Assembly (NCBI RefSeq): GCF_028737205.1
Contig: NZ_JAQZAL010000009.1
Span: 1-64,000 of the forward strand
Source of the DNA: Actinomycetospora lutea
Lineage (GTDB): Bacteria; Actinomycetota; Actinomycetes; Mycobacteriales; Pseudonocardiaceae
DNA length: 64,000 nt
Direction of reading: 5' to 3'
Part shown: one piece after another, positions 50,714 through 58,997 of the stretch
Layout: every line of letters begins with the position of its first letter
Numbering within the stretch: position 1 is the stretch's first letter
Notes under the pieces: generated by a model
Told to the model about the DNA's origin: nothing
The model's input: the letters and a program-made list of their open reading frames with translations, nothing else
Databases searched by the model: none
Position numbers and translations under genes: made by a program

Positions 50714-52252
50714 ATGTCTCCCGACGTGCTGGTGGTCGGTGCCGGTCCCACGGGCCTGGCGCTGGCGCTGCACGCCCACGCGCACGGCGCGGGGGTGCGC
50801 ATCGTCGACCGGCGGGTCGAGCCGCGGCCCTCGCGGGCGCTGGTCCTGCACCCCCGCACGCTCGAGCAGCTCCGGCCCCTGGGGCTGGTCGACGTCCTGC
50901 GGCGACGGGCCCTCGACGACCCGCAGGCGCTGGTGCACCTGGGCTCCCGGTCGGTGCGCGTCCGGCTCGCCGACCTGGGCGTCGGCGACGGACCCCTCGG
51001 CCATCCGTGGATGATCCGCCAGCAGGACGTCGAGGACGTGCTGGCCGACGCCCTCCACGGGCGCGGCGTGCCCGTCGACCGGGGCACGGCTCTCGAGGAC
51101 CTGGAGATCGGCCGGGAGGGGGCGCACGCGCTGCTCCGTGGCCCGCGGGGCGAGGAGCGTCTCGCCACCCCGTGGGTCGTGGGGTGCGACGGCGTCGACA
51201 GCACCGTGCGCCGCCTGGCGGGCATCCCGGTCGTGTCACGGGCCTACCGCCAGGAGGTCCTCCTCGCCGACGTCGACCTCTCCGCCGATCTCGAAGCCGG
51301 CGTCGCCCACGTCGCCGCCGCCTCCCGCGGGCTGCTGTTCGTCTTCGCCCTCGGGGAACGCGCGCCGTGGCGGGTCCTCGCGACGCGCGGTGCCACCGCC
51401 GCCGGCCGCGACGGGCCGCCCGACCGCGACGAGCTCCAGCGGCTCGTGGATGCGAGCGGCCTCGGGGTCCGGGTCGACCGGGTCGCCTGGTCCGACCGTC
51501 TCCGGCTGGCCCGCCGGCTGGCCGGCCACTACCGGCACGGACCGGTCCTCCTCGCCGGCGACGCGGCGCACAGCCACTCCCCCGCGGCGGCGCAGGGGAT
51601 GAACCTCGGGCTGCAGGACGCGGCCGCGCTCGGCTGGCGGCTCGCCCTCGCGGGATCGGCCCGGCGCCCCGCGGTCCTCGTCGACTCCTACGAGGAGGAA
51701 CGTCGCCCGGTGGCGCGCGCCTCGATCGCCCTCACCGACCTCGTGTTCTGGGCCGAATCGTCCCCCACCGACGTCGCGGGCCTCCTGCGCGGCGTGGTCG
51801 CGCCGCTCGCCGCCCCGCTCGCCCCGGCGCTGCTGCGCCGCCCGGCACTGACCGCCCCGGCGCTGCGGCTGCTCGCGGGCCTGTGGGTGAACCACCGGCA
51901 CAGCGCCGTGTCGCGCGACGACCTCCCGCGACACCGAGGGCTCCGTCCCGGCGACCGGGTCCCGGACGTCACGGTCGTGGCGGACGACGGGCCGGTCCGG
52001 CTGCACGACCTGACCGCCCGACCCGGGCTCCACGTCCTGCTGGCCCGCAACGCCGCGGCGGTCCCGCCCTCGACGGTCGGGCCGGGCGTGCGAGTGCACC
52101 GGCTGTGGGACCGCCCGGGGACGACCGCGGTCGCGGTCCGCCCCGACGGCTACCTCGGCTACCGCGGCACCGACCCCGCACGCCTGCGCGCCTGGCTGGA
52201 GGACATGGGGGCGTTGGCCGGTGCACCGGCGTCGAACGGCCGGAGGTCCTGA
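50714..52252 (+). CDS. FAD-dependent monooxygenase (PheA/TfdB type)
   Basis: A 512-residue flavoprotein hydroxylase: FAD fold VLVVGAGPTGLALALHAHAHG, a RxxxALVLHPRTLEQL active-site strand, DG motif VGCDGVDSTVRRLAGI, GD motif VLLAGDAAHSHSPAAAQGMNLGLQDA, and a C-terminal thioredoxin-like domain (RLHDLTARPGLHVLLARNAAAV) typical of phenol/PCP hydroxylases. It would hydroxylate an aromatic substrate using NADPH and O2. Coupled to the ABM-like gene upstream. It ends at a hairpin (52262-52299) facing the hydrolase. Confidence 0.93.
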   Translation: MSPDVLVVGAGPTGLALALHAHAHGAGVRIVDRRVEPRPSRALVLHPRTLEQLRPLGLVDVLRRRALDDPQALVHLGSRSVRVRLADLGVGDGPLGHPWMIRQQDVEDVLADALHGRGVPVDRGTALEDLEIGREGAHALLRGPRGEERLATPWVVGCDGVDSTVRRLAGIPVVSRAYRQEVLLADVDLSADLEAGVAHVAAASRGLLFVFALGERAPWRVLATRGATAAGRDGPPDRDELQRLVDASGLGVRVDRVAWSDRLRLARRLAGHYRHGPVLLAGDAAHSHSPAAAQGMNLGLQDAAALGWRLALAGSARRPAVLVDSYEEERRPVARASIALTDLVFWAESSPTDVAGLLRGVVAPLAAPLAPALLRRPALTAPALRLLAGLWVNHRHSAVSRDDLPRHRGLRPGDRVPDVTVVADDGPVRLHDLTARPGLHVLLARNAAAVPPSTVGPGVRVHRLWDRPGTTAVAVRPDGYLGYRGTDPARLRAWLEDMGALAGAPASNGRRS

Positions 52253-52261
52253 GTTACCACC

Positions 52262-52299
52262 CGGCGACGACGCCCGAGGGACCGCCGCGGTCGTCGCCG
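52262..52299. terminator. Hairpin between convergent genes
   Basis: CGGCGACGAC (52262-52271) and GTCGTCGCCG (52290-52299) form a perfect 10-bp stem with an 18-base loop between the convergent monooxygenase and hydrolase genes. Confidence 0.65.
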
Positions 52300-52319
52300 A
52301 GCAGGCCCTCGGCCCGGCC

Positions 52320-53264
52320 TCACGTCGGCGTCGGACCGAGGTGCCGCTGCAGGAACGCGAGGTGCTCGTCGGCGACCTCGTCGAACGTGCCGCCGTGGTA
52401 GACGTCGAAGTGCCCCACCGGAAAGATCTTGATCTCCGCCCGCGGTGCGCGGACCGCGCGGTCGGCGACGAAGCGCCAGGAGATCTCGGTGTCGTCGCGG
52501 GCCAGCGTGACGAGCAGCGGTGCGCGGATGCGCTCCATGGTTCCCGACCGGTAGCGCGGGGCGTGGAGGAGGAAGCGCGGAGCCACCCTGTTCTCCCACG
52601 AGGTGCTGTTCGCCTCGAGCTCGCGGAACAACCCGGCCAGGGCCGGGTCGCTGAACATCGCCTTGTTCATCGCGCCGTAGACCGCGACGTACCGCGGGGA
52701 CCGACCCAGGAAGCCGCGCACCTCGTCCACCACGGCTGCTCCGACGAGCTGGACCGTGGCGCTCGCGACCTCCCGGAAACGGAGCCCACGCTGCGCCATC
52801 TCCTCGCGGAGGTCGCCTCCGCCACGCCAGACGTCGAGGGCCGGCACGTTGGCGACGACGGCCGCCAGTCGGTCGTCCGTCGCCGCGAGCTCGACGACGT
52901 GGCTGCCACCCAGCGAGGACCCCCAGAGCGCGATCCGCTCCGCGTCCACCTCGGGAAGGCTCCGAGCGAGCTCCACCGCCCGGCGCAGATCGGCGCGTTG
53001 ACGCGCGCTGTCGACCAGCTGGCGCGGGACCCCCTCACTCTCGCCGAAATGCCGGTAGTCGAAGGTGAGCACGGCGAGTCCGCCGGCCACGAAGCGCTCG
53101 GCGAAGGCCGGGAGGATCCAGTCCATGGTCCCGGAGAAGCCGTGCGCCATGACGACGCACGGCGCGAGGGCGGTACCGGTCGGCCGGTAGAGCCGCCCGC
53201 GGCAGGCGACACCCTCGGAGGCGAAGGAGAGGGGCTGGACGTCGGGCTGCACGTCAACGGACAT
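52320..53264 (-). CDS. Alpha/beta hydrolase (dienelactone-hydrolase/prolyl-peptidase-like)
   Basis: A 314-residue alpha/beta hydrolase: oxyanion strand VVMAHGFSGTMDW, the nucleophile elbow GSSLGGSH, and catalytic Asp and His candidates in TLARDDTEISW and FPVGHFDVYHGG. GVACRGRLYRPTG at the start is typical of this xenobiotic/ester-hydrolase group. The substrate is unknown. It has no signal peptide. The ATG at 53264 was taken as start. Confidence 0.88.
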   Translation of the reverse strand: MSVDVQPDVQPLSFASEGVACRGRLYRPTGTALAPCVVMAHGFSGTMDWILPAFAERFVAGGLAVLTFDYRHFGESEGVPRQLVDSARQRADLRRAVELARSLPEVDAERIALWGSSLGGSHVVELAATDDRLAAVVANVPALDVWRGGGDLREEMAQRGLRFREVASATVQLVGAAVVDEVRGFLGRSPRYVAVYGAMNKAMFSDPALAGLFRELEANSTSWENRVAPRFLLHAPRYRSGTMERIRAPLLVTLARDDTEISWRFVADRAVRAPRAEIKIFPVGHFDVYHGGTFDEVADEHLAFLQRHLGPTPT

Positions 53265-53753
53265 GCGGTCAACGGTCGAGGATCCACGCGGCGGCGAACA
53301 GTGCCGAAGTGCCCGTCGGCAGCAGGACGGGGTTCAGGCGGGGGGCGAGGCACTCGATGACCGCGACCCCGCGACCCACCCCGTCCTCGCCACGGATCGC
53401 CTCAACGAGACGCGGTGGCCACGGGCCTGCTCACCGTGGGGATGCTGGCCGTGGGTGGTGTGCCCGCGCTGCAGAACGCCACGATCATCATGGGCCTGCC
53501 CTTCGCGTTGGTTGGAGTCCCTGCTCGCGGCGAGTCGCGAGTACGGGCCGTGGCCCGTGGCCTCCCGGCCGCCTCACCGCCGACGGACACCACCCCGCGG
53601 GCCCCGGGTGGCGACAGCGGCTCGACCGAACCTTCTCGTTCCCCGACCGGGAGCGGGCCGACCGGACACCCGTTCGACCCCGCGGTCGCTCGGTGGGACA
53701 CGGCAGAGGGAGGATGGTGTGCCGGGCCCGGCGACGTCCTCCGCGCTCCGTGC
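53265..53753. other. Gene-poor region, 489 bp, with transporter remnant
   Basis: No intact gene is visible between the hydrolase start and the small membrane gene. It contains the BCCT-like fragment at 53415-53513. Other frames are arginine/proline-rich and unconvincing. Confidence 0.6.
53415..53513 (+). pseudogene. BCCT-type transporter remnant
   Basis: A 33-codon stretch encodes GLLTVGMLAVGGVPALQNATIIMGLPFALV in outline. This matches the last transmembrane region of betaine/choline/carnitine (BCCT) transporters (GGLxALQNATIIMGLPFAxV). Nothing else of a 500-600 residue transporter is present on either side in any frame, and the fragment runs into non-homologous sequence. It is the scar of a lost osmolyte transporter gene. 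Confidence 0.75.
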
Positions 53754-54206
53754 TCAGCGAACGGCGGCCGGGTGGCGGGACGCCCCGGGCGGGGACGGGG
53801 CGGGCGCGACGCTCGGTCGTGGCGCCAGCGTCGCCGCGTAGCGCCGCACCCGCCGGCACCGCAGCACCGCGAACAGCGCCGCCGCTGCGCCGAGCACCGC
53901 GAGGGGCGGCTCGACCGCCAGGAGCCCGGCGGCGAGCAGCGCCCCGCCGAGCGCGAGCACCTGCCACTTGCGCAGCGCGGCGACGCACCGCGCCCGCTCG
54001 CGCTCGACCTCGCGCGGGTCCACGTCGGCGGGCACCGTCGGGACCCCGGCCCGCGCCTCGCCGCGCAGCGCGAGCCACACGTTGGCCGCGCCCGCGAGCA
54101 CGAAGACCACCGCCCACACGGGCGCCCCCTGGGACGCCCGCACGCCGGCCAGGATCAGGAAGCCCAGCCCGAGCACGGCGTGACGCCACGACACCGAGGT
54201 GGTCAC
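53754..54206 (-). CDS. Small membrane protein, Nramp-like transporter partner
   Basis: A 150-residue protein with two N-terminal hydrophobic helices (HAVLGLGFLILAGVRA and WAVVFVLAGAANVWLAL), a charged linker (EVERERARCVAALRKW), and a second hydrophobic pair (LALGGALLAAGLLAV and AVLGAAAALFAVL). No family is recognised. GTG 54206 overlaps the stop of the transporter gene (GTGA), so the two proteins are made together and probably associate in the membrane. Confidence 0.7.
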   Translation of the reverse strand: MTTSVSWRHAVLGLGFLILAGVRASQGAPVWAVVFVLAGAANVWLALRGEARAGVPTVPADVDPREVERERARCVAALRKWQVLALGGALLAAGLLAVEPPLAVLGAAAALFAVLRCRRVRRYAATLAPRPSVAPAPSPPGASRHPAAVR

Positions 54207-55666
54207 GCGATCGCCCCCACCAGCTCGAGGATCGCGATCACGCCGCAGACGGTGAGGAACACCGAGCCGAGCACGACGAGCGTGCGCAGCGTCCGCCCCA
54301 TCCGGTAGGGCCCGGGCAGGTTGACCTTGTCGATGTAGACCAGCCCGGCGCCGTAGATGCCGCAGGCGAGGACGCCGCCCAGGATCGACGCGGGCGTGAC
54401 CAGGTCGGTGAAGCTCAGGTCGGACACGATCGCGATCAGGGCGATGACGCCGGTCCAGCCGTAGACGAGGGGCCGGATGCCGCGCTGCCCCCGCGCCCGC
54501 ACCCTCTCGGAGACCGCCGCGAGGCTCTCGTAGGCGGTCCACGAGTAGGCCTCCCAGATCGCGTAGATCGTCCCGAAGAGGACCATGACGATCGCGACGA
54601 TGTAGAAGTACTCGAACACCGGCGCCACCACGCCGAAGAACTGCGACTGGTAGGTCAGGACGTCGTTCTCCTCGGGCACCTGCTGCTGCGCTCCGAGGAT
54701 CGTCGCCCCGTTCATCATGAAGGCGGCGGCGATGACACCGAGCGCCAGGAACGCCGCGAGCATGTCGAAGAGGGGCGCGCGGCTCCAGGCCCGGGCGTTG
54801 GCCACGTCCTCGGAGTCGGTGGAGAGCGGGATCGGTGCGCGGTCGTCCTTCGCCGCGAGATCCTCCTCGGTCCGGGCGGCGTCCCGGTGGCCGAGCATCC
54901 CCCACTTCTTCTCGCGCAGCATGCCGGTGTAGCCGATGTAGTCGTACATCCCGCCGCCGAGACCACCCATGAACACCGCGAGCTCGACCCACACCGACGT
55001 CTCCGCGACGTCGGGGTATCGCTCGGCCACGAAGGGGGCGTAGTCGGGGATGATCGGCAGCAGCCCGCGGAGGGCGCCGAGCCAGTCCGGGTTCGACACG
55101 AACACGGCGATGAGCACCAGCAGCACCATGACGCCGGCGATCGCCACCTGGACCTTCTCCAGCACCGCGTAGCCACCGATGTAGGACAGCGCCGCGGCCA
55201 CGACCAGCACGCCGATCGCCCACAGGGTGGCGTTGCCGAGCCCCAGGGCGTCCAGGTAGTCCCCGAGGGCCGTCGCCACACCACTGGCCCACCCCGGGAA
55301 GGAGGCGAAGCAGATCACCACCAGCACGATCGGGAACCAGCCGCGCGGTCCCGGCATCACGCGCGCGAAGCGGCGCATCGGGTGCTCGCCGGTGAGGGTG
55401 ATGTAGCGGTTCGACGCGTAGACCAGCGCGCCCTTGGCGAAGCAGCCCACCACGACGGCCCAGAGGACGGCGTAGCCGAACACGGCGCCCTCGCGGGAGG
55501 CGAGGATGGACTCGCCGCTGCCGATCGTGAGCGACGCGATGATCGCGCCCGGCCCGAAGTACCGCAGGGCGGTCGTGACGCCGACCCGGCGCTGTCGCAG
55601 GGCCGCAGGCGCCTCGGGCAACCGGAGCTCGGGGCCCGTGACCCGTCCTGTCTCGGATGTGGACAT
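54203..55666 (-). CDS. Nramp-family membrane transporter
   Basis: A 487-residue multi-helix transporter. Helix 1 has the Nramp-like FGPGAIIASLTIGSGESILASREGAVFG, where the D-P-G-N metal site of true Mn/Fe carriers is replaced by I-G-S-G-E. Helix 6 lacks the M-P-H motif. Hence it may carry another substrate, as in the proposed sugar-acid or organic-acid Nramp-related group. It lies opposite a GntR regulator and beside sugar-acid genes. The start is ATG 55666 or GTG 55675; the AGGAAATTTCCT palindrome lies just upstream. Confidence 0.82.
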   Translation of the reverse strand: MSTSETGRVTGPELRLPEAPAALRQRRVGVTTALRYFGPGAIIASLTIGSGESILASREGAVFGYAVLWAVVVGCFAKGALVYASNRYITLTGEHPMRRFARVMPGPRGWFPIVLVVICFASFPGWASGVATALGDYLDALGLGNATLWAIGVLVVAAALSYIGGYAVLEKVQVAIAGVMVLLVLIAVFVSNPDWLGALRGLLPIIPDYAPFVAERYPDVAETSVWVELAVFMGGLGGGMYDYIGYTGMLREKKWGMLGHRDAARTEEDLAAKDDRAPIPLSTDSEDVANARAWSRAPLFDMLAAFLALGVIAAAFMMNGATILGAQQQVPEENDVLTYQSQFFGVVAPVFEYFYIVAIVMVLFGTIYAIWEAYSWTAYESLAAVSERVRARGQRGIRPLVYGWTGVIALIAIVSDLSFTDLVTPASILGGVLACGIYGAGLVYIDKVNLPGPYRMGRTLRTLVVLGSVFLTVCGVIAILELVGAIA

Positions 55667-55686
55667 GTCGATCACTCAGATCGTGT

Positions 55687-55698
55687 AGGAAATTTCCT
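55687..55698. promoter_or_regulatory. GntR-type operator palindrome
   Basis: AGGAAATTTCCT is a perfect 12-bp palindrome, strikingly AT-rich here, between the divergent transporter and GntR genes. TAGGGT just to its right is a -10 candidate for the GntR gene. It is the likely GntR binding site controlling both. Confidence 0.75.
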
Positions 55699-55752
55699 GT
55701 AGGGTGCGTGTGAGGCCCCTCACGCGTCAAGGGGTGCACGGGGAGGACGGTC

Positions 55753-56457
55753 GTGAGCACCGCAGCGCCGAGGGCGATCGGCCCGCTACCGCGGCGTCAG
55801 ATGTTGGCCGACGACGTCCACGAGGCGATCAAGGCGCTGATCATGGACAACGCCATCGAGCCGGGCGCCCGGGTCTCGATCGACGGCCTCGCGCGCCAGC
55901 TCGGGGTCTCGCCCACCCCGGTCCGGGAGGCGCTCGCGCGTCTCGAGTCGGCCGAGCTCGTGGTCAAGGAGCCGCTGCGGGGCTACCGGACCACGCCGTT
56001 GCTCACCCGCGAGCAGCTCGACGATCTCTACCAGTTCCGGCTGCTCATCGAGCCGTGGGCGGCGAGGCGGGCCGCCGAGCACAGCGACGCGGAGGGGCGG
56101 GCGCGCCTGGACGCCGAGATGCGCTCCTGCGCGACGCCGGCGGACGACACCTACGACTCCTACAAGGCGCTCGCCGCGCACGACACCCGATTCCACGTCC
56201 TCGTGGCCGAGCTGGCCGGCAGCGCGCAGGTCCGGCGGGCGTTCGAGCGCACCCACTGCCACCTGCACATCTTCCGGCTCCACTACGACCGCGGTCTCGG
56301 CGAGCAGACCATCGCCGAGCACCGCCGCATCACGCGCGCGGTCCTCGACGGCGACCCCGGGGCGGCGGAGGCGGCGATGCGCGAGCACCTCGAGGCCGCC
56401 TGCTACGAGCGCCTGCGCCCGGTGTCCGAGGAGGCCGGCGGCCCCACGCGCGGCTGA
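55753..56457 (+). CDS. GntR/FCD family transcriptional regulator
   Basis: A 234-residue FCD-type GntR regulator. The winged helix is DDVHEAIKALIMDNAIEPGARVSIDGLARQLGVSPTPVREALARLESAELV in outline. The FCD ligand domain follows, with DLYQFRLLIEPWAARRAAEH and metal-ligand histidines in HDTRFHVLVAELAGS and HLEAACYERL. It is divergent from the Nramp-like transporter and convergent with the aldolase gene, so it probably senses a sugar acid. The start is GTG 55753. Confidence 0.92.
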   Translation: MSTAAPRAIGPLPRRQMLADDVHEAIKALIMDNAIEPGARVSIDGLARQLGVSPTPVREALARLESAELVVKEPLRGYRTTPLLTREQLDDLYQFRLLIEPWAARRAAEHSDAEGRARLDAEMRSCATPADDTYDSYKALAAHDTRFHVLVAELAGSAQVRRAFERTHCHLHIFRLHYDRGLGEQTIAEHRRITRAVLDGDPGAAEAAMREHLEAACYERLRPVSEEAGGPTRG

Positions 56458-56465
56458 GCGGCGTC

Positions 56466-57227
56466 TCATCCCATCCGCAGCACCTCCGACGTGCCGAACC
56501 GCTCCGCGACGAGCTGCTTGACCCCGCGGGGGAAGTCGCGCTCGCAGGCGAGGTGGGTCGCGGTGAACTTGCGCATCGCGCCGCCATCGCCGGCGAACGC
56601 GGCCGCGCAGAGCTCGGGGGCGACGTTGGCCAGGGCGAGGATGCCGCCCGCGGCGCCGAGGGCTCCGGCCATGTGGATCAGCGCGGGGTTCCCGGTCCAG
56701 ACGGGTCCGGCGTAGGAGTCGACGGTGGCCAGCAGCCGGGTCGGGTCGCCCGAGGAGTCCTTGCAGCCCGCGACGGGCAGCGCGGGCAGCGTCTCCACCG
56801 GGATGCCGGGCGGTGACACCGCCGGGAAGTGGTAGGCGAGCACGGGGGTCGAGCCGGCGACCTCGGCCAGCTCCCGGTAGTAGCCGCTCGGGTCCGCGAG
56901 CCCCCGGGGCGTCCGGGCGATGACGGCGTCGACGCCGGTGTCGACGGCCCGCGCGGTCAGCCGGGCGGCCTGGTGGGTCGACGCGGCTCCGGTGCCGCCC
57001 ACGACCACGGCGTCACCGACCGCGGCGCGCACGGCGGTGAACAGCCGCAGGCGTTCGTCGTCGTCGAGCGCGTCGGCCTCGCCCGTCGTGCCGGCCACCA
57101 CGATCGCGTCGGCGCCGAGCTCGACCAGGCGCGCGGCCAGCCCGGCGGTGGCGTCGGCGGCGACCGCGCGGTGGTCGTCGAAGAGCGTCACCAGGGCGAC
57201 GCCGATGCCGGTGAAGACGGGATCCAT
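56466..57227 (-). CDS. DHDPS-family class I aldolase
   Basis: A 253-residue dihydrodipicolinate-synthase/NAL-family barrel, shorter than the usual 290. GIGVALVTLFDDHRAVA, GTTGEADALDDDERLRL (the GTTGE signature), Tyr in VLAYHFPA and the Schiff-base Lys in VAGCKDSSGD are present. These cleave or dehydrate 2-keto-3-deoxy sugar acids. In this operon it would act after the IlvD/Edd and fuconate-type dehydratases. It lies 54 bp downstream of the dehydratase, across a tandem repeat. Confidence 0.88.
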   Translation of the reverse strand: MDPVFTGIGVALVTLFDDHRAVAADATAGLAARLVELGADAIVVAGTTGEADALDDDERLRLFTAVRAAVGDAVVVGGTGAASTHQAARLTARAVDTGVDAVIARTPRGLADPSGYYRELAEVAGSTPVLAYHFPAVSPPGIPVETLPALPVAGCKDSSGDPTRLLATVDSYAGPVWTGNPALIHMAGALGAAGGILALANVAPELCAAAFAGDGGAMRKFTATHLACERDFPRGVKQLVAERFGTSEVLRMG

Positions 57228-57247
57228 GTCGATTCCTCTCCGGTGGG

Positions 57248-57288
57248 GTCAGTGGTGGGTCAGTGGTGGGTCAGTGGTGGGTCAGTGG
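57248..57288. repeat. 11-bp tandem repeat (3 full copies and a partial one)
   Basis: GTCAGTGGTGG is repeated at 57248, 57259 and 57270, with a partial fourth unit from 57281. The dehydratase stop codon lies inside the last unit. Each unit carries a stop in the leftward direction, and the 11-bp period cycles it through all frames. Confidence 0.9.
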
Positions 57289-58997
57289 GACTCGCGCGGG
57301 ACCTCGGCCCCGCTCGCGCCGACCAGGAAGTCGAGGTCCGCGCCACGGTCGGCCTGCAGCACGTGCTCGGTGTAGAGGCGGGCCCAGCCGCGGGTGTCCG
57401 GGGCGACGGGGGCCCGCCAGCGCTCCCGGCGCCGGGCCAGCTCGTCGTCGTCGACGTGAAGGACCAGCTGCCGGCCAGGCACGTCGAGCTCGATCTCGTC
57501 CCCGGTCTCCACGAGCGCGAGCGGTCCCCCGACCGCGGCCTCCGGCGCGACGTGCAGCACGACCGTGCCGTAGGCCGTGCCCGACATCCGCCCGTCGGAG
57601 ATCCGCACCATGTCCCGCACCCCGCGCGCGAGCAGCTTGCGCGGGAGCCTGACGTTGGCGACCTCGGGCATGCCCGGGTAGCCCCGTGGTCCGCAGTGGC
57701 GCAGGACCAGGACCGTCGACTCGTCGCAGTCCGGGGCATCGAGCTCGTCGGCGACCGCCCGGTACCGCTCGGGCGAGTCGAAGACCAGCGCGCGACCCCG
57801 GTGCCGCTGCAGGGACGGCGACGCCGCCGACTGCTTGATCACCGCACCGTCCGGGGCGAGATTGCCGCGCAGCACGGCCGTGCCGCTCCCGGCGGGCGCG
57901 AGGGGCTCGTCGAACGGCCGGATGACCTCGCGGTTCCAGCACGCGGCGTCCGCGATGGCGTCCCCGACGGTGCCGCCGGCCACGGTGGGCCGCCCGAGGT
58001 GGAGCAGCTCGGCGATCTCGGCCATCACCGCCGGCAGCCCGCCCGCGTAGCACAGGTCCTCCATGAGGAACCGGCCCGAGGGCTCGAGATCGACCAGCGT
58101 GGGCACGTCGCGCCCCAGCGCGTCGACGTCGTCCAGCGTGAACGGCACCCCCAGGCGGCCCGCGACCGCCGCGAGGTGGATGACGGCGTTGGTCGAGCCG
58201 CCGATCGCCGCGTTGACCCGCACCGCGTCCTCGAACGCCTCCCGTGTCATGATCGCCGAAGGCCGCACGTCGGACCGGACGAGCTCGACGATGCGCTGCC
58301 CCGCCCGCTGGGCGGTCTCGTCGCGGCGGGCGTCGACGGCGGGCCACGTCGCCGAGTACGGCAGCTGCATCCCGAGCGCCTCGGCCAGGCACGCCATCGT
58401 CGATGCGGTCCCCATCGTCATGCAGTGCCCCGGCGACCGCGCCATCGCACCCTCCGCGACGGCGCACTCGGCCTGCGTGATCGTCCCGGCCGCGAGCTCC
58501 TCCTCGAAGCGCCACACCTGCGTGCCCGAACCCAGCTGACGGCCCTGGTAGCGGCCGCTGAGCATCGGGCCGCCGGTGACCATGACGGCCGGGAGGTCGA
58601 CGCTGGCCGCGGCCATCAGCAGGCCGGGCGTCGTCTTGTCGCACCCCGAGAGCAGGACCAGCCCGTCGAGGGGGTTGGCCCGCATCAGCTCCTCGGCCTC
58701 CATCGCCAGGAGGTTGCGGTAGAGCATCGCGGTGGGCCGCAGCAGGGTCTCGCCGAGCCCGGTGCACGGGAACTCCCGCGGGAACCCGCCGGACTGCCAC
58801 ACGCCCCGCTTGACCGCCTCGGCGACGCGGTGCAGGTGGGCGTTGCAGGGCACCAGCTCCGACCACGTGGTGGCGATGCCGATCACCGGGCGGCCGTCGA
58901 AGACCTCGTCGGTGACGCCCTGGTTGCGCATCCAGGAGCGGTGGATCATCCCGGATCGGCCCTGCGCCCCGAACCACGCCGTGCTGCGTCCGCTCAT
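57282..58997 (-). CDS. IlvD/Edd family sugar-acid dehydratase (arabinonate/xylonate type)
   Basis: A 571-residue Fe-S dehydratase. Cluster cysteines are C51 (VPCNAH), C119 (SGCDKTTPG) and C192 (PGHCMTMGT). GGSTNAVIHLAA, DLEPSGRFLMEDLCYAGG and the C-terminal ISDGRMSGTAYG active-site Ser also match. Length and motifs fit the arabinonate/xylonate dehydratase branch rather than the biosynthetic IlvD. It forms 2-keto-3-deoxy acids. ATG 58997 overlaps the GntR stop (ATGA). Confidence 0.92.
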   Translation of the reverse strand: MSGRSTAWFGAQGRSGMIHRSWMRNQGVTDEVFDGRPVIGIATTWSELVPCNAHLHRVAEAVKRGVWQSGGFPREFPCTGLGETLLRPTAMLYRNLLAMEAEELMRANPLDGLVLLSGCDKTTPGLLMAAASVDLPAVMVTGGPMLSGRYQGRQLGSGTQVWRFEEELAAGTITQAECAVAEGAMARSPGHCMTMGTASTMACLAEALGMQLPYSATWPAVDARRDETAQRAGQRIVELVRSDVRPSAIMTREAFEDAVRVNAAIGGSTNAVIHLAAVAGRLGVPFTLDDVDALGRDVPTLVDLEPSGRFLMEDLCYAGGLPAVMAEIAELLHLGRPTVAGGTVGDAIADAACWNREVIRPFDEPLAPAGSGTAVLRGNLAPDGAVIKQSAASPSLQRHRGRALVFDSPERYRAVADELDAPDCDESTVLVLRHCGPRGYPGMPEVANVRLPRKLLARGVRDMVRISDGRMSGTAYGTVVLHVAPEAAVGGPLALVETGDEIELDVPGRQLVLHVDDDELARRRERWRAPVAPDTRGWARLYTEHVLQADRGADLDFLVGASGAEVPRESH

